From: JAUMBM01 sp964441755
Lineage (GTDB): Bacteria > Bacteroidota > Bacteroidia > Chitinophagales > Saprospiraceae
Direction of reading: 5' to 3'
Assembly (NCBI GenBank): GCA_964441755.1
Contig: CAYTVG010000002.1
Location: 62,001 to 126,000, forward strand
DNA: 64,000 nt
Shown here piece after piece: positions 16,668 through 27,400 of this stretch. The position numbers were made by a program, and so were the translations under genes. The notes beneath the pieces were generated by a model. It saw only the letters and a program-made list of their open reading frames with translations, made no database searches and was not told the origin of the DNA. Position 1 is the first letter of the stretch. Each line of letters opens with the position of its first letter.

Positions 16668-18356
16668 CTAGTTTCGCCGAGCCGTCGGTTCACTTCGTGC
16701 TGCGGCAACGGGATCGCTTTGCGAAAGTAGGCGCAATGCGTTGCTAATCATTGGGTCAGCATCATTGAGTACTTCGAAATACACTTGGGAGCCGTATAAC
16801 AACCGGGCCAGACCTGCCTTAATTTCAGCTTTCAGACTGAGGAGGGTGCCGTTGCCTGTCTGAGACAAATCGCCTCCTTGCCAGCCACGGCCGCGTGCAA
16901 ATTTGAGGAATGACTGGAACATCTCCGGATTGACAGTAAATGACTGCACAAAAGCTGACGGGCTCATTTTGCTCAAACGTGGATTTTCCTCTTTGTAGCG
17001 CAGCAGGAATGACTGTATGTACTGTCGGAGTTCAGCAATTGAGCCATTGACAAGTAAGGTATCAAGAGGGATGATTACATCCGGCGTGATACCGCCGCTG
17101 GCATATACCACATGCCCATTGGCCGTGAAGTAGCGGGTAGAGTCCAGTATGGGCGCCTTGGAGGCATCGCTCAATTCGCCGTTCTCGAGGCGGTCATCGA
17201 GCTCTTCCTCATAGCTTTCCACATCTTCATAAGGTTTTTGTATCGATCTGCCCGAGGGGGTATAATATCTGGCGACTGTGAGCCGAAGGGCAGAGCCGTC
17301 GCGCAAAGGATACTGCTCCTGAACCAATCCTTTCCCGAAAGATCTTCGTCCGATGATTACCCCCCGATCGTGATCCTGAATAGCTCCGGCAATGATTTCG
17401 CTGGCCGAAGCAGAACCCTCGTCGATGAGTACCGCAATTTTACCAACCCTGTAGAAAGACCTGCCTGAGCTGCGGTATTCAGTTCTTACAACAGCCCGAC
17501 CCTCCGTGTATACGAGCAGTTTGTCTTTATCGGCAAACAGCTGGCTGAGGATGTTGGTAGCCTGTTGCAGATAGCCACCGGGATTGTGGCGGAGGTCGAG
17601 CACCAGATCCTGCATCTTTTCCTGCTCAACCAACTTTTCAAGTGCCTGTACAAATTCGTCATAGGTTGTGGCACTAAATCGGTTGATGCGTATGTAGCCG
17701 GTCTGCTCATCCAGCATATAAGCTGCGTCAAGACTGTTCATGGGAATGATGTCGCGTTTAATGTCAAAATGCAGCAGTTTGCCCGATTGGCCTCGCCTGA
17801 TTCCTACCCGTACGATTGTACCGCCGGCACCCCGCAGCAAACCCGTAATTTCGCGGCTGTTTATTCTCTTTCCGGCTACCAGACTGTCGCTGATAGTGAT
17901 AATCTGATCACCGGCCAAAATGCCGGCCGAAGCTGCCGGCCCTCCAGAAAGCGGCGTGATGACCGTAATGGTATCTTCCAATACCATGAATTCAACACCA
18001 ATTCCCTCAAAATTGCCTTCCAGCTGTTCATTAATCTCCTTGAGCTCTTCAGCCGGAATATAATTGGAGTGGGGATCGAGACTTGTCAACACCTGCTCGA
18101 TGGCTTGCTGTATCAATTCCTCCCGGTTGACATCATCGACGTATTTGGCTTCAATATACCTGATGAGTTCCTCGATTTTGCCTTGCCCCTCCGATACCGT
18201 TGTCACTTGTCCGGCAGTTTCTATAAGGTCGTCTCCGGCCATCTGCAGCCGCAGTCCGATAAGCATACCGGCAATCAAAGTGATTGCCAAAAGCATAGGA
18301 AGCCATACTTGTACTTTTTGCAAAATACCTGGCTGTGCTTGCTTTTCCTCTGACAT
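16668..18356 (-). CDS. S41 carboxy-terminal processing protease (CtpA/Prc type)
   Basis: A 562-residue protease anchored by one N-terminal membrane helix (about residues 17-37) and acting in the periplasm, where the family trims protein C-termini. A PDZ domain follows (about 105-190; GIGVEFMVLEDTITVITPL, PAASAGILAGDQI). The catalytic domain has LVLDLRHNPGGYLQQA, the nucleophile Ser317 in GSASASEIIAGA, and the general base Lys342 in RRSFGKGLVQ, exactly 25 residues apart as in other CtpA proteins. The C-terminal 130 residues beyond the core are family-variable. The gene is divergent from the Lrp-type regulator, 260 bp away. Confidence 0.93.
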   Translation of the reverse strand: MSEEKQAQPGILQKVQVWLPMLLAITLIAGMLIGLRLQMAGDDLIETAGQVTTVSEGQGKIEELIRYIEAKYVDDVNREELIQQAIEQVLTSLDPHSNYIPAEELKEINEQLEGNFEGIGVEFMVLEDTITVITPLSGGPAASAGILAGDQIITISDSLVAGKRINSREITGLLRGAGGTIVRVGIRRGQSGKLLHFDIKRDIIPMNSLDAAYMLDEQTGYIRINRFSATTYDEFVQALEKLVEQEKMQDLVLDLRHNPGGYLQQATNILSQLFADKDKLLVYTEGRAVVRTEYRSSGRSFYRVGKIAVLIDEGSASASEIIAGAIQDHDRGVIIGRRSFGKGLVQEQYPLRDGSALRLTVARYYTPSGRSIQKPYEDVESYEEELDDRLENGELSDASKAPILDSTRYFTANGHVVYASGGITPDVIIPLDTLLVNGSIAELRQYIQSFLLRYKEENPRLSKMSPSAFVQSFTVNPEMFQSFLKFARGRGWQGGDLSQTGNGTLLSLKAEIKAGLARLLYGSQVYFEVLNDADPMISNALRLLSQSDPVAAARSEPTARRN

Positions 18357-18442
18357 ATTATTCTCTTTTGGCGTATGAATCTGTAATAATACAAAAGAGC
18401 ATGTTCTTTGTTGTGTTTTTTTTTCAGGCTCAGCCCACAGCT

Positions 18443-18592
18443 GTAGGCTTGCCTACCCCCTGGCAAAAAGCCAATTTGATCTTTTTTAAAATGAGGCTTA
18501 TTTTTTTAATAAAAAATCAAAAATGCCTATCTTTACTGCTGGTTTTTTGTAAAAAAATTAATACAGCAGCCTTGCCGGCGCGCTTAGCGCCG
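18443..18592. promoter_or_regulatory. divergent control region before the Lrp-type gene
   Basis: A perfect dyad GTAGGC-TT-GCCTAC is at 18443-18456, a -7-like TATCTTTA at 18528-18535 (plus strand, one off TAnnTTTG), and a leader hairpin CGGCGC/GCGCCG at 18576-18592, 25 bp before the start codon. Lrp-type genes are often autoregulated, so the first dyad is an operator candidate. Confidence 0.4.
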
Positions 18593-18616
18593 CACAGCTG
18601 CAATACGTCTTTTACC

Positions 18617-19114
18617 ATGGCAAAAGAAAAAGATATCGACGCACTGGACCGACAAATACTCTCTATCCTTATGCGCAATGCCAAAAAAGCTTACACAGAT
18701 ATCGCTCAAAAACTATTCGTTTCGGGGGGGACCGTTCATGTACGGATGAAAAAGCTGGAGGAATCAGGGGTGGTGAAAAGGTATAGCCTTGAGGTAGATC
18801 ACGAAAAACTGGGCTATGACATAAGCGCGTTTTTGGGTATTTATCTGGATAAAAGCTCATTGTACGATGATGTTGCACGCCGGCTGGAGGATATCCCCGA
18901 AATCGTCTCTGCTCATTACACAACAGGTCTCTACAATATCTTCGCCAAGATTATCTGCCGGGATACGAATCACCTAAGGGATGTGCTGCACGACAAGATT
19001 CAAAAAATTCAGGGCATACAGCGCACGGAAACTTTCATCAGCCTGCAGGAGAGTATCAACCGTCCGATCTCCATTCTGGAGAGTGAAGATGATCTGAAGG
19101 TGCTGGAGGATTGA
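18617..19114 (+). CDS. Lrp/AsnC-family transcriptional regulator
   Basis: A 165-residue DNA-binding protein. The N-terminal helix-turn-helix reads DALDRQILSILMRNAKKAYTDIAQKL with SGGTVHVRMKKLEESGVV as recognition part; the C-terminal RAM ligand-binding domain follows (GYDISAFLGIYLD, TGLYNIFAKIICRD). Lrp/AsnC proteins sense amino acids or similar small molecules and form octamers that wrap DNA. The frame is open upstream to 18335, but ATG 18617 is the right start: it directly precedes the family's N-terminal helix, and the frame upstream of it encodes hydrophobic noise. No metabolic gene next door suggests the ligand. Confidence 0.93.
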   Translation: MAKEKDIDALDRQILSILMRNAKKAYTDIAQKLFVSGGTVHVRMKKLEESGVVKRYSLEVDHEKLGYDISAFLGIYLDKSSLYDDVARRLEDIPEIVSAHYTTGLYNIFAKIICRDTNHLRDVLHDKIQKIQGIQRTETFISLQESINRPISILESEDDLKVLED

Positions 19115-19193
19115 TGACTGTAATGACTACCTGCGACAACTGATTCCTGACTGCCTGTCAGGGATGTTTTTTGATTCATTAGTTTACGTATAC

Positions 19194-19649
19194 ATGATTA
19201 GTTTATTGGTGAAAAAGCAGCGGCGGGTATTGCTGGCAGTGGCTTTTTGCGTGCTTGGCTGCTCAGTGGCGCAGGGGCAGATGAAAGCAACCTGGCAGCT
19301 ACTGTCGGATGTTAAGTACCAAACCCGACTGGATCCTTCCCTGGGAATTAGCGTCATGATTCCTACTTTTGGGCCCGGACCGAGGTCACTGCATGGTAAG
19401 GAAGTGGTCGTGACTGGCTATTTTTTACCTATGAACAGGGAAACGGGCTTCTTTTTGCTGTCAAAATATCCTTACGCCTCTTGCTTTTTTTGCGGAGCAG
19501 CAGGTGCGGAGACAATTGTCGAGCTGCAGTTCAGTCAGGGTGCTTCTATTCCTTATCGCATGGATCAACTGCTTACCCTCAAGGGAAGGCTCAGGCTGAA
19601 TGCTACAGACTTTGAGCATAGTAGTTATATTCTCGAGAACATCGAGTAG
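19194..19649 (+). CDS. secreted CFFCG-motif protein, unknown function
   Basis: About 151 residues with a signal peptide (ISLLVKKQRRVLLAVAFCVLG onward, cut near QG). The mature part has WQLLSDVKYQ, a GKEVVVTGYFLPM strand, and the distinctive SCFFCGAAGAE motif followed by LTLKGRLRLNATD, the layout of a small OB-like domain. The proteins I associate with this pattern (DUF3299-like) are of unknown role; a CxxCG pair could bind metal or undergo thiol chemistry. The start at 19194 is chosen because the codons from 19164 would place ten extra residues before the signal peptide. It follows the Lrp-type gene by 79 nt, so they may share a transcript. Confidence 0.7.
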   Translation: MISLLVKKQRRVLLAVAFCVLGCSVAQGQMKATWQLLSDVKYQTRLDPSLGISVMIPTFGPGPRSLHGKEVVVTGYFLPMNRETGFFLLSKYPYASCFFCGAAGAETIVELQFSQGASIPYRMDQLLTLKGRLRLNATDFEHSSYILENIE

Positions 19650-19802
19650 TTAGCATTGGCCGGAAACCTTCTGGCCTGCGCTTTGTTCATCCCTTGAAGG
19701 CATGACTGCCTGCCTGCCGGCTTGTTGTCGCGCCGTATCGAACGGACTTAAAGGTTATCAGACGAATGTGCATCTGAAGGTGCGTGAAAATTTCATTCAA
19801 CT

Positions 19803-20348
19803 ATGAAGATTTATACAAAAACTGGAGATACAGGCCAGACTAGCTTGTTTGGGGGGGACAGACTCAGCAAAGACGATGCTCGCATTGAGGCGTATGGTAC
19901 TGTCGATGAACTCAATGCTTTTGTCGGGCTGTTGCGGGATCATCTCTCCGATGAAGAGGTGCGCGCTTTGCTGCTTGTTATTCAAAACAGGCTCTTTACC
20001 CTGGGAGCACATCTGGCAACTGCACCCGGCAGGCAGTCTGCTGCACCTGACCTGCAAGACGAGGATATCCAGTTGCTTGAGCAGGCCATGGATCGCATGG
20101 ATGAAGTACTGGCGCCATTGCGCAATTTTATTTTGCCGGGAGGCCATGCAGCTATTTCCTATGCGCATTTGGCTCGAACGGTTTGTCGCCGTGCAGAACG
20201 AAGGGTCGTAGGGCTGGTACAGGAGGACGATAACGTTGAAATTATCATCCGCTATCTCAACAGGCTGTCCGATTATTTCTTTGTGTTGGCCCGTTATGTT
20301 GCTCATCTTTATAAGGTCGAAGAGGTAATCTGGAAGGGGAGAGGCTAG
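19803..20348 (+). CDS. cob(I)alamin adenosyltransferase, PduO type
   Basis: A 181-residue cytoplasmic enzyme that transfers the 5'-deoxyadenosyl group of ATP to cob(I)alamin, giving coenzyme B12. Diagnostic parts: MKIYTKTGDTGQTSLFGGDRL at the N-terminus (ATP-binding signature of PduO/MMAB), ARIEAYGTVDELNAFVGLL, the FILPGGHAAISYAHLARTVCRRAERR helix containing the conserved Arg residues, and YLNRLSDYFFVLARY. Length and all motifs match active members. No cobalamin riboswitch-like element was recognised upstream, and no B12-dependent enzyme lies in the window. Confidence 0.95.
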   Translation: MKIYTKTGDTGQTSLFGGDRLSKDDARIEAYGTVDELNAFVGLLRDHLSDEEVRALLLVIQNRLFTLGAHLATAPGRQSAAPDLQDEDIQLLEQAMDRMDEVLAPLRNFILPGGHAAISYAHLARTVCRRAERRVVGLVQEDDNVEIIIRYLNRLSDYFFVLARYVAHLYKVEEVIWKGRG

Positions 20349-20506
20349 TAGTTCTCCGGGGTTTTCGCGGGTAAAAGTGAGGCAATTGTAATGCATTGCT
20401 GCATCATTAAAAACGCACAGCCAGTGCTTACCCACTGAAGAAAAGAGTTGCGCAGCAGGATTTTCCAATGGATAAATTCAGAACAGGCTGTAAACCAGAC
20501 CCTGGT

Positions 20507-21280
20507 CTACAATATACCGAGTCCCAGCAGTCCTGCAAAGACTATGAGGAGGATCGCTACAAGCGTCTGTATAAATCCTATACTTAGCTTTCGCAGGAGC
20601 AGATTGCCGGCCAGCGCGCCGGCAAAAGCTGCCAGACAGGCAGCAATGAGCACCTGGCTGCTGCTGATCAGTGTTTTAGCAGACAGCTGCTCGGCATACA
20701 TACTGAGCCTGGAAATATCGACTAAACATGCAATGATTACCCCTGTCGCTACAAATGATTCCTTGCTTAGCCCAAGTTTTACAAGAAAAGCTGAACGTAG
20801 CGCTCCCTGGTGGCCAGACAGGCCTCCGAAAAAACCACTCAACAGACCGCCGACAAACAGACCGTACTTACCTGGTCTGATTTGTTGCAATTTGGGAATG
20901 AGTTCCATGAGTGCAAAAATAACCAGCAGGGCAGCAATAGTTAGCTTAACAGGCAGTATTTCATACGTATGACCTTGCCAGCTATAACTATGTATAGCCG
21001 CCTGCCTGCCAAGGACTGCCAGCAGCCAGGCGCCCGGAAGCGCTGCCAAAAAAGCAGGGATGCCAAACTGCCAGGCAATCGGCCAATGGATGTGTTTACG
21101 GGTGAGCATCCATTTGAACAGGTTGTTTAGCAAATGTACTACTCCTGTCAGTGCAATGGCCAGCTGCAGATCAAAGAAAAGGGCAAAAACGGGCAGCATA
21201 ATGGTGCCGAGGCCAAATCCCGAGAAAAAGGTGAGCAAAGAGGCCGCAAGACTGCTGGCAATGATGATGTACAGTTCCAT
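20507..21280 (-). CDS. TauE/SafE-family sulfite exporter-like permease
   Basis: A 257-residue inner-membrane protein with about 7-8 helices. It opens with IIIASSLAASLLTFFSGFGLGTIMLPVFALFFD, the family's glycine-rich first helix pair, and has a second matching half later (GLFVGGLLSGFFGGLSGHQGALRSAFLVKLGL). TauE/SafE proteins export sulfite, sulfoacetate or other organic anions, or are poorly characterised. Here there is no sulfur gene nearby to support a substrate. Its 3' end faces the convergent adenosyltransferase gene across 159 bp. Confidence 0.88.
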   Translation of the reverse strand: MELYIIIASSLAASLLTFFSGFGLGTIMLPVFALFFDLQLAIALTGVVHLLNNLFKWMLTRKHIHWPIAWQFGIPAFLAALPGAWLLAVLGRQAAIHSYSWQGHTYEILPVKLTIAALLVIFALMELIPKLQQIRPGKYGLFVGGLLSGFFGGLSGHQGALRSAFLVKLGLSKESFVATGVIIACLVDISRLSMYAEQLSAKTLISSSQVLIAACLAAFAGALAGNLLLRKLSIGFIQTLVAILLIVFAGLLGLGIL

Positions 21281-21418
21281 CGGTATAGCTGGTAGTTAAG
21301 ATGAGCAAATTAGTACATGTTCAAGAGTTTCTGCCAGAGCACAATAAAGTATTTGTTGTGGGTTTTCAGGTTTTTAAAAGGATATAGCAGGTGCCGGAAA
21401 ACTGAAAAAAGGTGCCTG

Positions 21419-24400
21419 CTAGCGCATCAGTATTATCTCTGTAGAGAATGCCTGGCGCTGCCCGTTTTGCAACACAACTTCTACCAGACAGCTAAAGACT
21501 GCACTGTTGACAGACTGCCCCTCAAACTGACCATCCCAGCCATAGTCAGGGTCATTGGGGGGGAAGTTTTGTTGCATGTAAACCCGATTGCCCCAGCGAT
21601 CGTATATCTGTACGCGTTCAACTAAGGCCACCTGATTGCCTGCGTATACTACCCATCGGTCATTGATGTTATCTCCATTGGGAGAAAAAGAGGTGGGTAG
21701 GTAGACTGCAGACTTTTCAACAACGGTTACCAGAAGGGTATCCCGGGTAGTGCAGCCTTCTGCTGTGGTTACCTCCAAAACGTAATAGGCCGTTTCAGAG
21801 GGGCGGATAACCTGCTCAGCCAGCGTTGGCTCGGTAAAGGGTATAGTCGAAGACCAGTTGAAACTGAGTGGCTCGGTAGATGATAAGCCGGGAATCAGTA
21901 ACAGCGTATCACCCAGCAAAATGGTCTGATCAGCTCCGAGGTCAACATCAAAGGAAGGGGGGGCAGGCAGTACAATTTCTTCTGCCCATTGGCAGCCTTT
22001 GGCATCTTCAACGAAAAGCTCATAGGTGCCGGGGGGGATCGACTCAAAGGTGGTCCCGTAGCTAAAGCTATTGCCGTCGATGGAAAACAGATAAGGGGGC
22101 GTGCCGCCATTAACGCTGCTAACTCCTATGCTGCCAAAACGATCGTCGGGGCAGGGCGGGGGCGACAGCTGCAGTGCAATACCACGAATGGCATCGGCAG
22201 TTGAAAATACCTGTACCGAATCGAGCCGGCTGCATCCGTTGCGGAGGTTGGTTAGCTGCAGCCTGTACCAGGCGGGAAGATTTACCACAGCTACTGCTGC
22301 TGTCTGACCTGACAGCACCTGAGCAGTCTGGCTTGACCAAAGATATTGTATTTCAGTTCCTTGACTCGATCCGCCAGCTTGAAGAACTACGTCCCAACGG
22401 TCGCAGTCAAGGCTTAAAGGGGGGTCAATGACAATCCGGGGGCTTAGGGTATCGATTCCTACGAAAAGTGCAGCAGTAGACGTACAGCCATTACCGTCAA
22501 AGGTTGCCAGCAATGTATACCAACCAGGTGTTTGAGTGATATATGGCTGCTGGCTAGGCAGCAGGCTGGAACTGCCGTCGGGCTGTATCCAACGAACAGT
22601 CGAGCTGAGGGCCTCCGGATACACTGCTGCACGGAGCGATACTTGCGTGCGTGCGCAAGTGATTAAATCCCCTGCCGGCGGAATAAGCGCGGGCTGTAAA
22701 GTATCAAGGCTTATCTGTAATAGTGTGTCGCGCAAACAGCCATTGCCGCTGTCGATCAGCCGCAGGTTTAGCAGACCTGGTTGGTTGGTGACAACGGAAG
22801 CAGCAGTCGTGTCGGGAAGTATGGATGCAGGACGTTGGTGGCTCCAGCGAAAATTTAACGGACTTGCACTGGCAGCTAAAGAATTGCCGGCATCCAGGGG
22901 CAAACTGCTTGTCCGACAATTGAGGGTTAGTCCTTCAGGCGTATCAAGAATCAACTGAGGTGGACGAAAATCCCGGATAACTAACACCGTATCAAAGCTG
23001 CTGCAACCGGTAGAAATGTCATCGATACGGACAATGTAGCTGCCGGCGGCGTCAATCGTTATTTCAGGGGTATCTACTGCCGATAAAATATTGCCATCCG
23101 TGCTTGTCCAATGCCATTGGAGGTTGCCTGATGACGAGCTTGTCGCCCGTAACTGTATGCGGGGATGGTAGCAGTTGATGAGGGTATCGGCACCTGCAAA
23201 GAGTTGTGGCTGATTTTCGTTACGGGCCACTACTATGCTATCCGTCTTACTGCAGCCACTTAGGCTGTCGACAATGAGCAGGCGGTAGATGCCGGGTTGG
23301 TAGGCATAGAATTGTGTTGCTGTTGCATCAGGCAGATTTACAGCAGCCGGGGGAAGCCACTGATAGCGATAGGTTGGGAGACCTGATATGCTGACCAATA
23401 CTGAATCCCGATTGCACGACAATTCCTCTACACTGTCAAACAATACAGTAGGGCCTTCAAGCAGACTGATTACCTGTAGCTCAAATGAATTATCGCAACC
23501 ACTGAGGTTGTCTGTCAGGCTGAACCTGAAATTGCCCGCTTGCGTAATCAATATATCAGTACCCGTAATGACTGGCCCTACAGGAACGCCTGCAGAGTCT
23601 GTTTCCTGCCAGAAAGCTTGCCAGTTACCCGGACCGGGTAAGGGGGCAGATAACAACAGACTAGGATGATTGCAAGTAAGGGCCGTATCGCTGATGGGGA
23701 GCAATGGCGGCGGTAAGGGTAACAATACTTCTGTACTGTCAGATGACCGACAGCCGTTGATGGGATTGACTACCTGTAAAATGTAGGTTCCTGCACAGGA
23801 TACGACAGGTGTGAGCGTCGAAGCACCAGTGATGCAGTTATCTGTCGGTCCTGTCCACTGATATTGTACTTGCCCCGTGCTTGACCCTTGTCCGTTAAGT
23901 GCTACAAACGGGAGCAGACAGTTCAGGCGTACATCTTCGCCTGCTTCAGCAAGGGGTGTGAGGGTGTCAATCAATACACTCACAGTATCAGCTGCTGTAC
24001 AGCCTGAGATGAGATCTTCAACCCTTAGAAAGTACGTATCTGCCGAACTTACCCTGCATTGAGCACTGTCAGGCTGCTCAATGAAGGAGGCAGCTGCAGC
24101 AGACCAATGGTAAATGATGGCCATATCGCCAGGGGCGGCAGCAGTGCCGAGTAAAGGAGTAGGCTGGTAACAGTTAATAGTCAGATCAGGTCCTGCATCG
24201 GCCGTTGGTGGAGTGGTCAGATCAATAACCAGGGTGCGAAAAATACTCTCCAGGCCTGTACTGTCGATCGCTTGTAGTTCATATACGCCTGCTAGCGTCA
24301 CGGGCAGGCTCAATCCATTGGCTCCCGCAACAGGGCTATTGTTGAAAAACCACTGCAGCTGACAATCAGTACATGGCCTGCAGTAACTTGCTTGTAATAC

Positions 24401-27400
24401 CAGTTGTGGTTGCCGGCAGCTAAGTGTATCTGCTGCCGGCAGAGATAGACAGGGACCACAGATCTGTTCCCGGATAACCACGCTTCGGCTGGCAGCACAT
24501 CCGCTAACGGAATCCACAACAGCGAAGGTTAGAACGCCCGGTCCGCTAACGTCCACGCTCAGGCCATTAACGGCCGATACAATGCTGTCTCCAGACCAGA
24601 GGAAGGCGTAGTCAGCTGACACAGGAAGGACATAGGCCTCAACAGTAAATGTGTCTTTGTCGCAGGGAAAAAGGTCATTACCAAAAACAATGATAGGTAC
24701 ATTGTCGTCGCGCCAGGCGGTTGCTCGTTCTGTTGAGCGACAGCCATTGCGTGTATCATGGATCTCAAGGACGTAAATGCCGGTCTCTGCAGTCAGCAGT
24801 ATAGAAGTCTGACTCAATAAGGTATTGGCAGCGTCAAACCACTGATACGTGTATTGGTTAAGGGGCAGTAGTGGCGAACCGCCCAATTGCGCAACGGGTT
24901 GTTCGCACGTAATGGTGTCGCTAAGTATTGTAAACCCTTCGGGGGCAAGGGTGTCTATAAACACCTGAACTGAAGCAGTATCTTGCAAGGCTACCAGATC
25001 GTGTGTAACAAGTAGCTGGTAGGTTCCTCCACACACCACTTCAACACTGGCTTGCTCCGGATCGCTGATGATGCAGCCTTGTTCCGGACCCAGCCACTGG
25101 TATCGAATGGATGAGCCACCAGTAGACAAACTGCCATCCAGCCATACCGATTGTCGGTTGCAGTTGAGCGTATCAGCAGGCAATACTACAGCATCAATGC
25201 TACAATCCGGAATGACAGTGGTGCGTGCGGTATCAATGCAGCTGCCATCAAAATTTTCGATGACCAGCATATATTCTCCCGGTTCAGTGATGGTGGGATT
25301 GGGAAATGGAAACCCCGTCTGTTCTCCATTGATAAACCACCTTACCAAACCCTGCGAAGAACCTGTAGTCGGCAGTATCGTACTTCCGGTTGCACAGGGA
25401 AGCACGACTGTATCGGGAAGTACGGCAATTGTGGCATCGTTGAGCAGGGAGATATCGACAGAGTCTGTTCTCGAACAGCCATTGTCGAGCCGCGTAACTG
25501 TAAAGTAATACCTGCCGGTACAGCTGGCAGTTGTTGTCCATACATTCGAGGGGCCTGACAGGCAAGGACCTGCCCACTGCAGGCTGGCCGCTCCGGTGTA
25601 AAGGCTGCTGTCAGCACTGAGTATCACCAAATCGCTGGCGCAGGCAAGAAATTGATCAGAGCCTGCATCCACAGTTGGTAAATTGATGTTGGCTGTCACG
25701 AGTACAATGTCGCTGGCAGAGCAACCATTGATGGTATCGAGAACAACCAGCTGGTACAGGCCTGCTACGGATGTTCGGAAAGTATCGAGAGGAGGGCCGG
25801 TGATTCCATCAGAATTGAACCAGCTGTACACATATCGGCTGCCGATACTGGTAGCTGTGCCGCCAAGCAGCACCTCTGGCTGGTAGCAGCTTAGCTCCGG
25901 AGATGTATCGCTTGCCTCGGCAACGGGTTGGAGGGTGTCTACCGGCGTAATCAGCCCGAGAGAATCGATGCAACCATTGTCCATTCGTCTTATCCGCAAA
26001 GAATAGGGCCCCGGCTGTGTCACCAGTATGATGGAGGGATCAGGCTGACTGATGAAGCCGCTGCCCTGCCAGTCGAATACCAGCTGTCCTGCTGGCTGGC
26101 TGGCGCTGGCATCGAGGAATGCTGAGTCGCGAACGCAGGTAAATGGCAGTACAGGCGCAATGTTGATATTGGGCGGTGTGAAATCACTGCTGATAAATAC
26201 GCTGTCGGTACCCAAACAGCCATTACGCGTTTCCAGCACATCCAGGTAGTACCATCCCGAACAGGATACGAGGGTGCGTTCGGGCTGGCTGCTTACAGGC
26301 GTGAGACAGGGACCGGACCATTGATATGTAATTCCCGGGCTGGCATTGAAAGCTGTGCCCACAAGGGTATCAGTCGGCCTGTTACAGTCAAGCTGGAAAG
26401 GAGAGGTAATCTGCGCGACGGGTTGGGTTATGTCAATAATAACACTGGTCGTCGCAGTATCCTGGCAACCACTCGTCAGATTAGTTACAATCAGTTGGTA
26501 AGTGCCTGCAGTATCGGTACTGGCGATGCCTTGGTTTGCGCCTGATACAATACGGCCATCAGGAGTAGACCAGGTGTAAGCAATGGGCATTGAACCGGCC
26601 GATGATCCGAGGCCGTCAAGGGATGCGATAGCATTGTAACAGTTAATTACACCGGGTGGACCAGCATCAGCGAACGGATAGATGCGCCTGTCATTTACGA
26701 TGAAGGTGTCTCTGGTGGTACAGCTCAGAGTGGGGGTTACTAAAGTTGCATCCAGCAGGTACGTTCCTGGCTGTGTGACCGTGAGTATAGAGTCGAAATT
26801 GTTAAGGGTTTCACCGCTAAAAGAAAGCCAGTGGTACTGATAGCTGAAAGGGCTGGGTGGTGAGGAAGCTATCAGGCTAACCTGCGGGTTGTAGCAATTG
26901 AGGTCGTTGTCCTGTAACAGGCTAACAGAGGGCGCTACTACCTGTAAATTCAATCGTATAATGCTGTCGCAGCCAATACTGCTGCGGACTGCAACTTCAT
27001 AGGTACCTGACTGTGAGAATGACTGGCCAGCCAGTGTAAGGGTTGTCCCGTCACAAATGGTAGCAGTCGTATCAAAATACACAGGTTGAATAACAGATAG
27101 ATTGAGGGAAACGATACTGTCGCAACCCGTACTGACAGACAGCAATGTGTCGGTGTAGATTCCCGGCTGTTGATAAGTACTGTCAACGAAAAAGAAATTT
27201 TCGCCTTGACAAATGGTTGCATTGAGCTGCAACAAACTGGTAGGTAAGACGGTGAGATCTAATTGCACGATACTATCACAACCAGCGTAGTTGCGGAGCA
27301 CAGACCAATATCGGCCCGATTGGCTGTAGTGATTACTTCCTACACTGAATAGTTCGCCCTCGCAAATGATTGGTTGCAGGAAGGTAGTATCCGGCGGATC

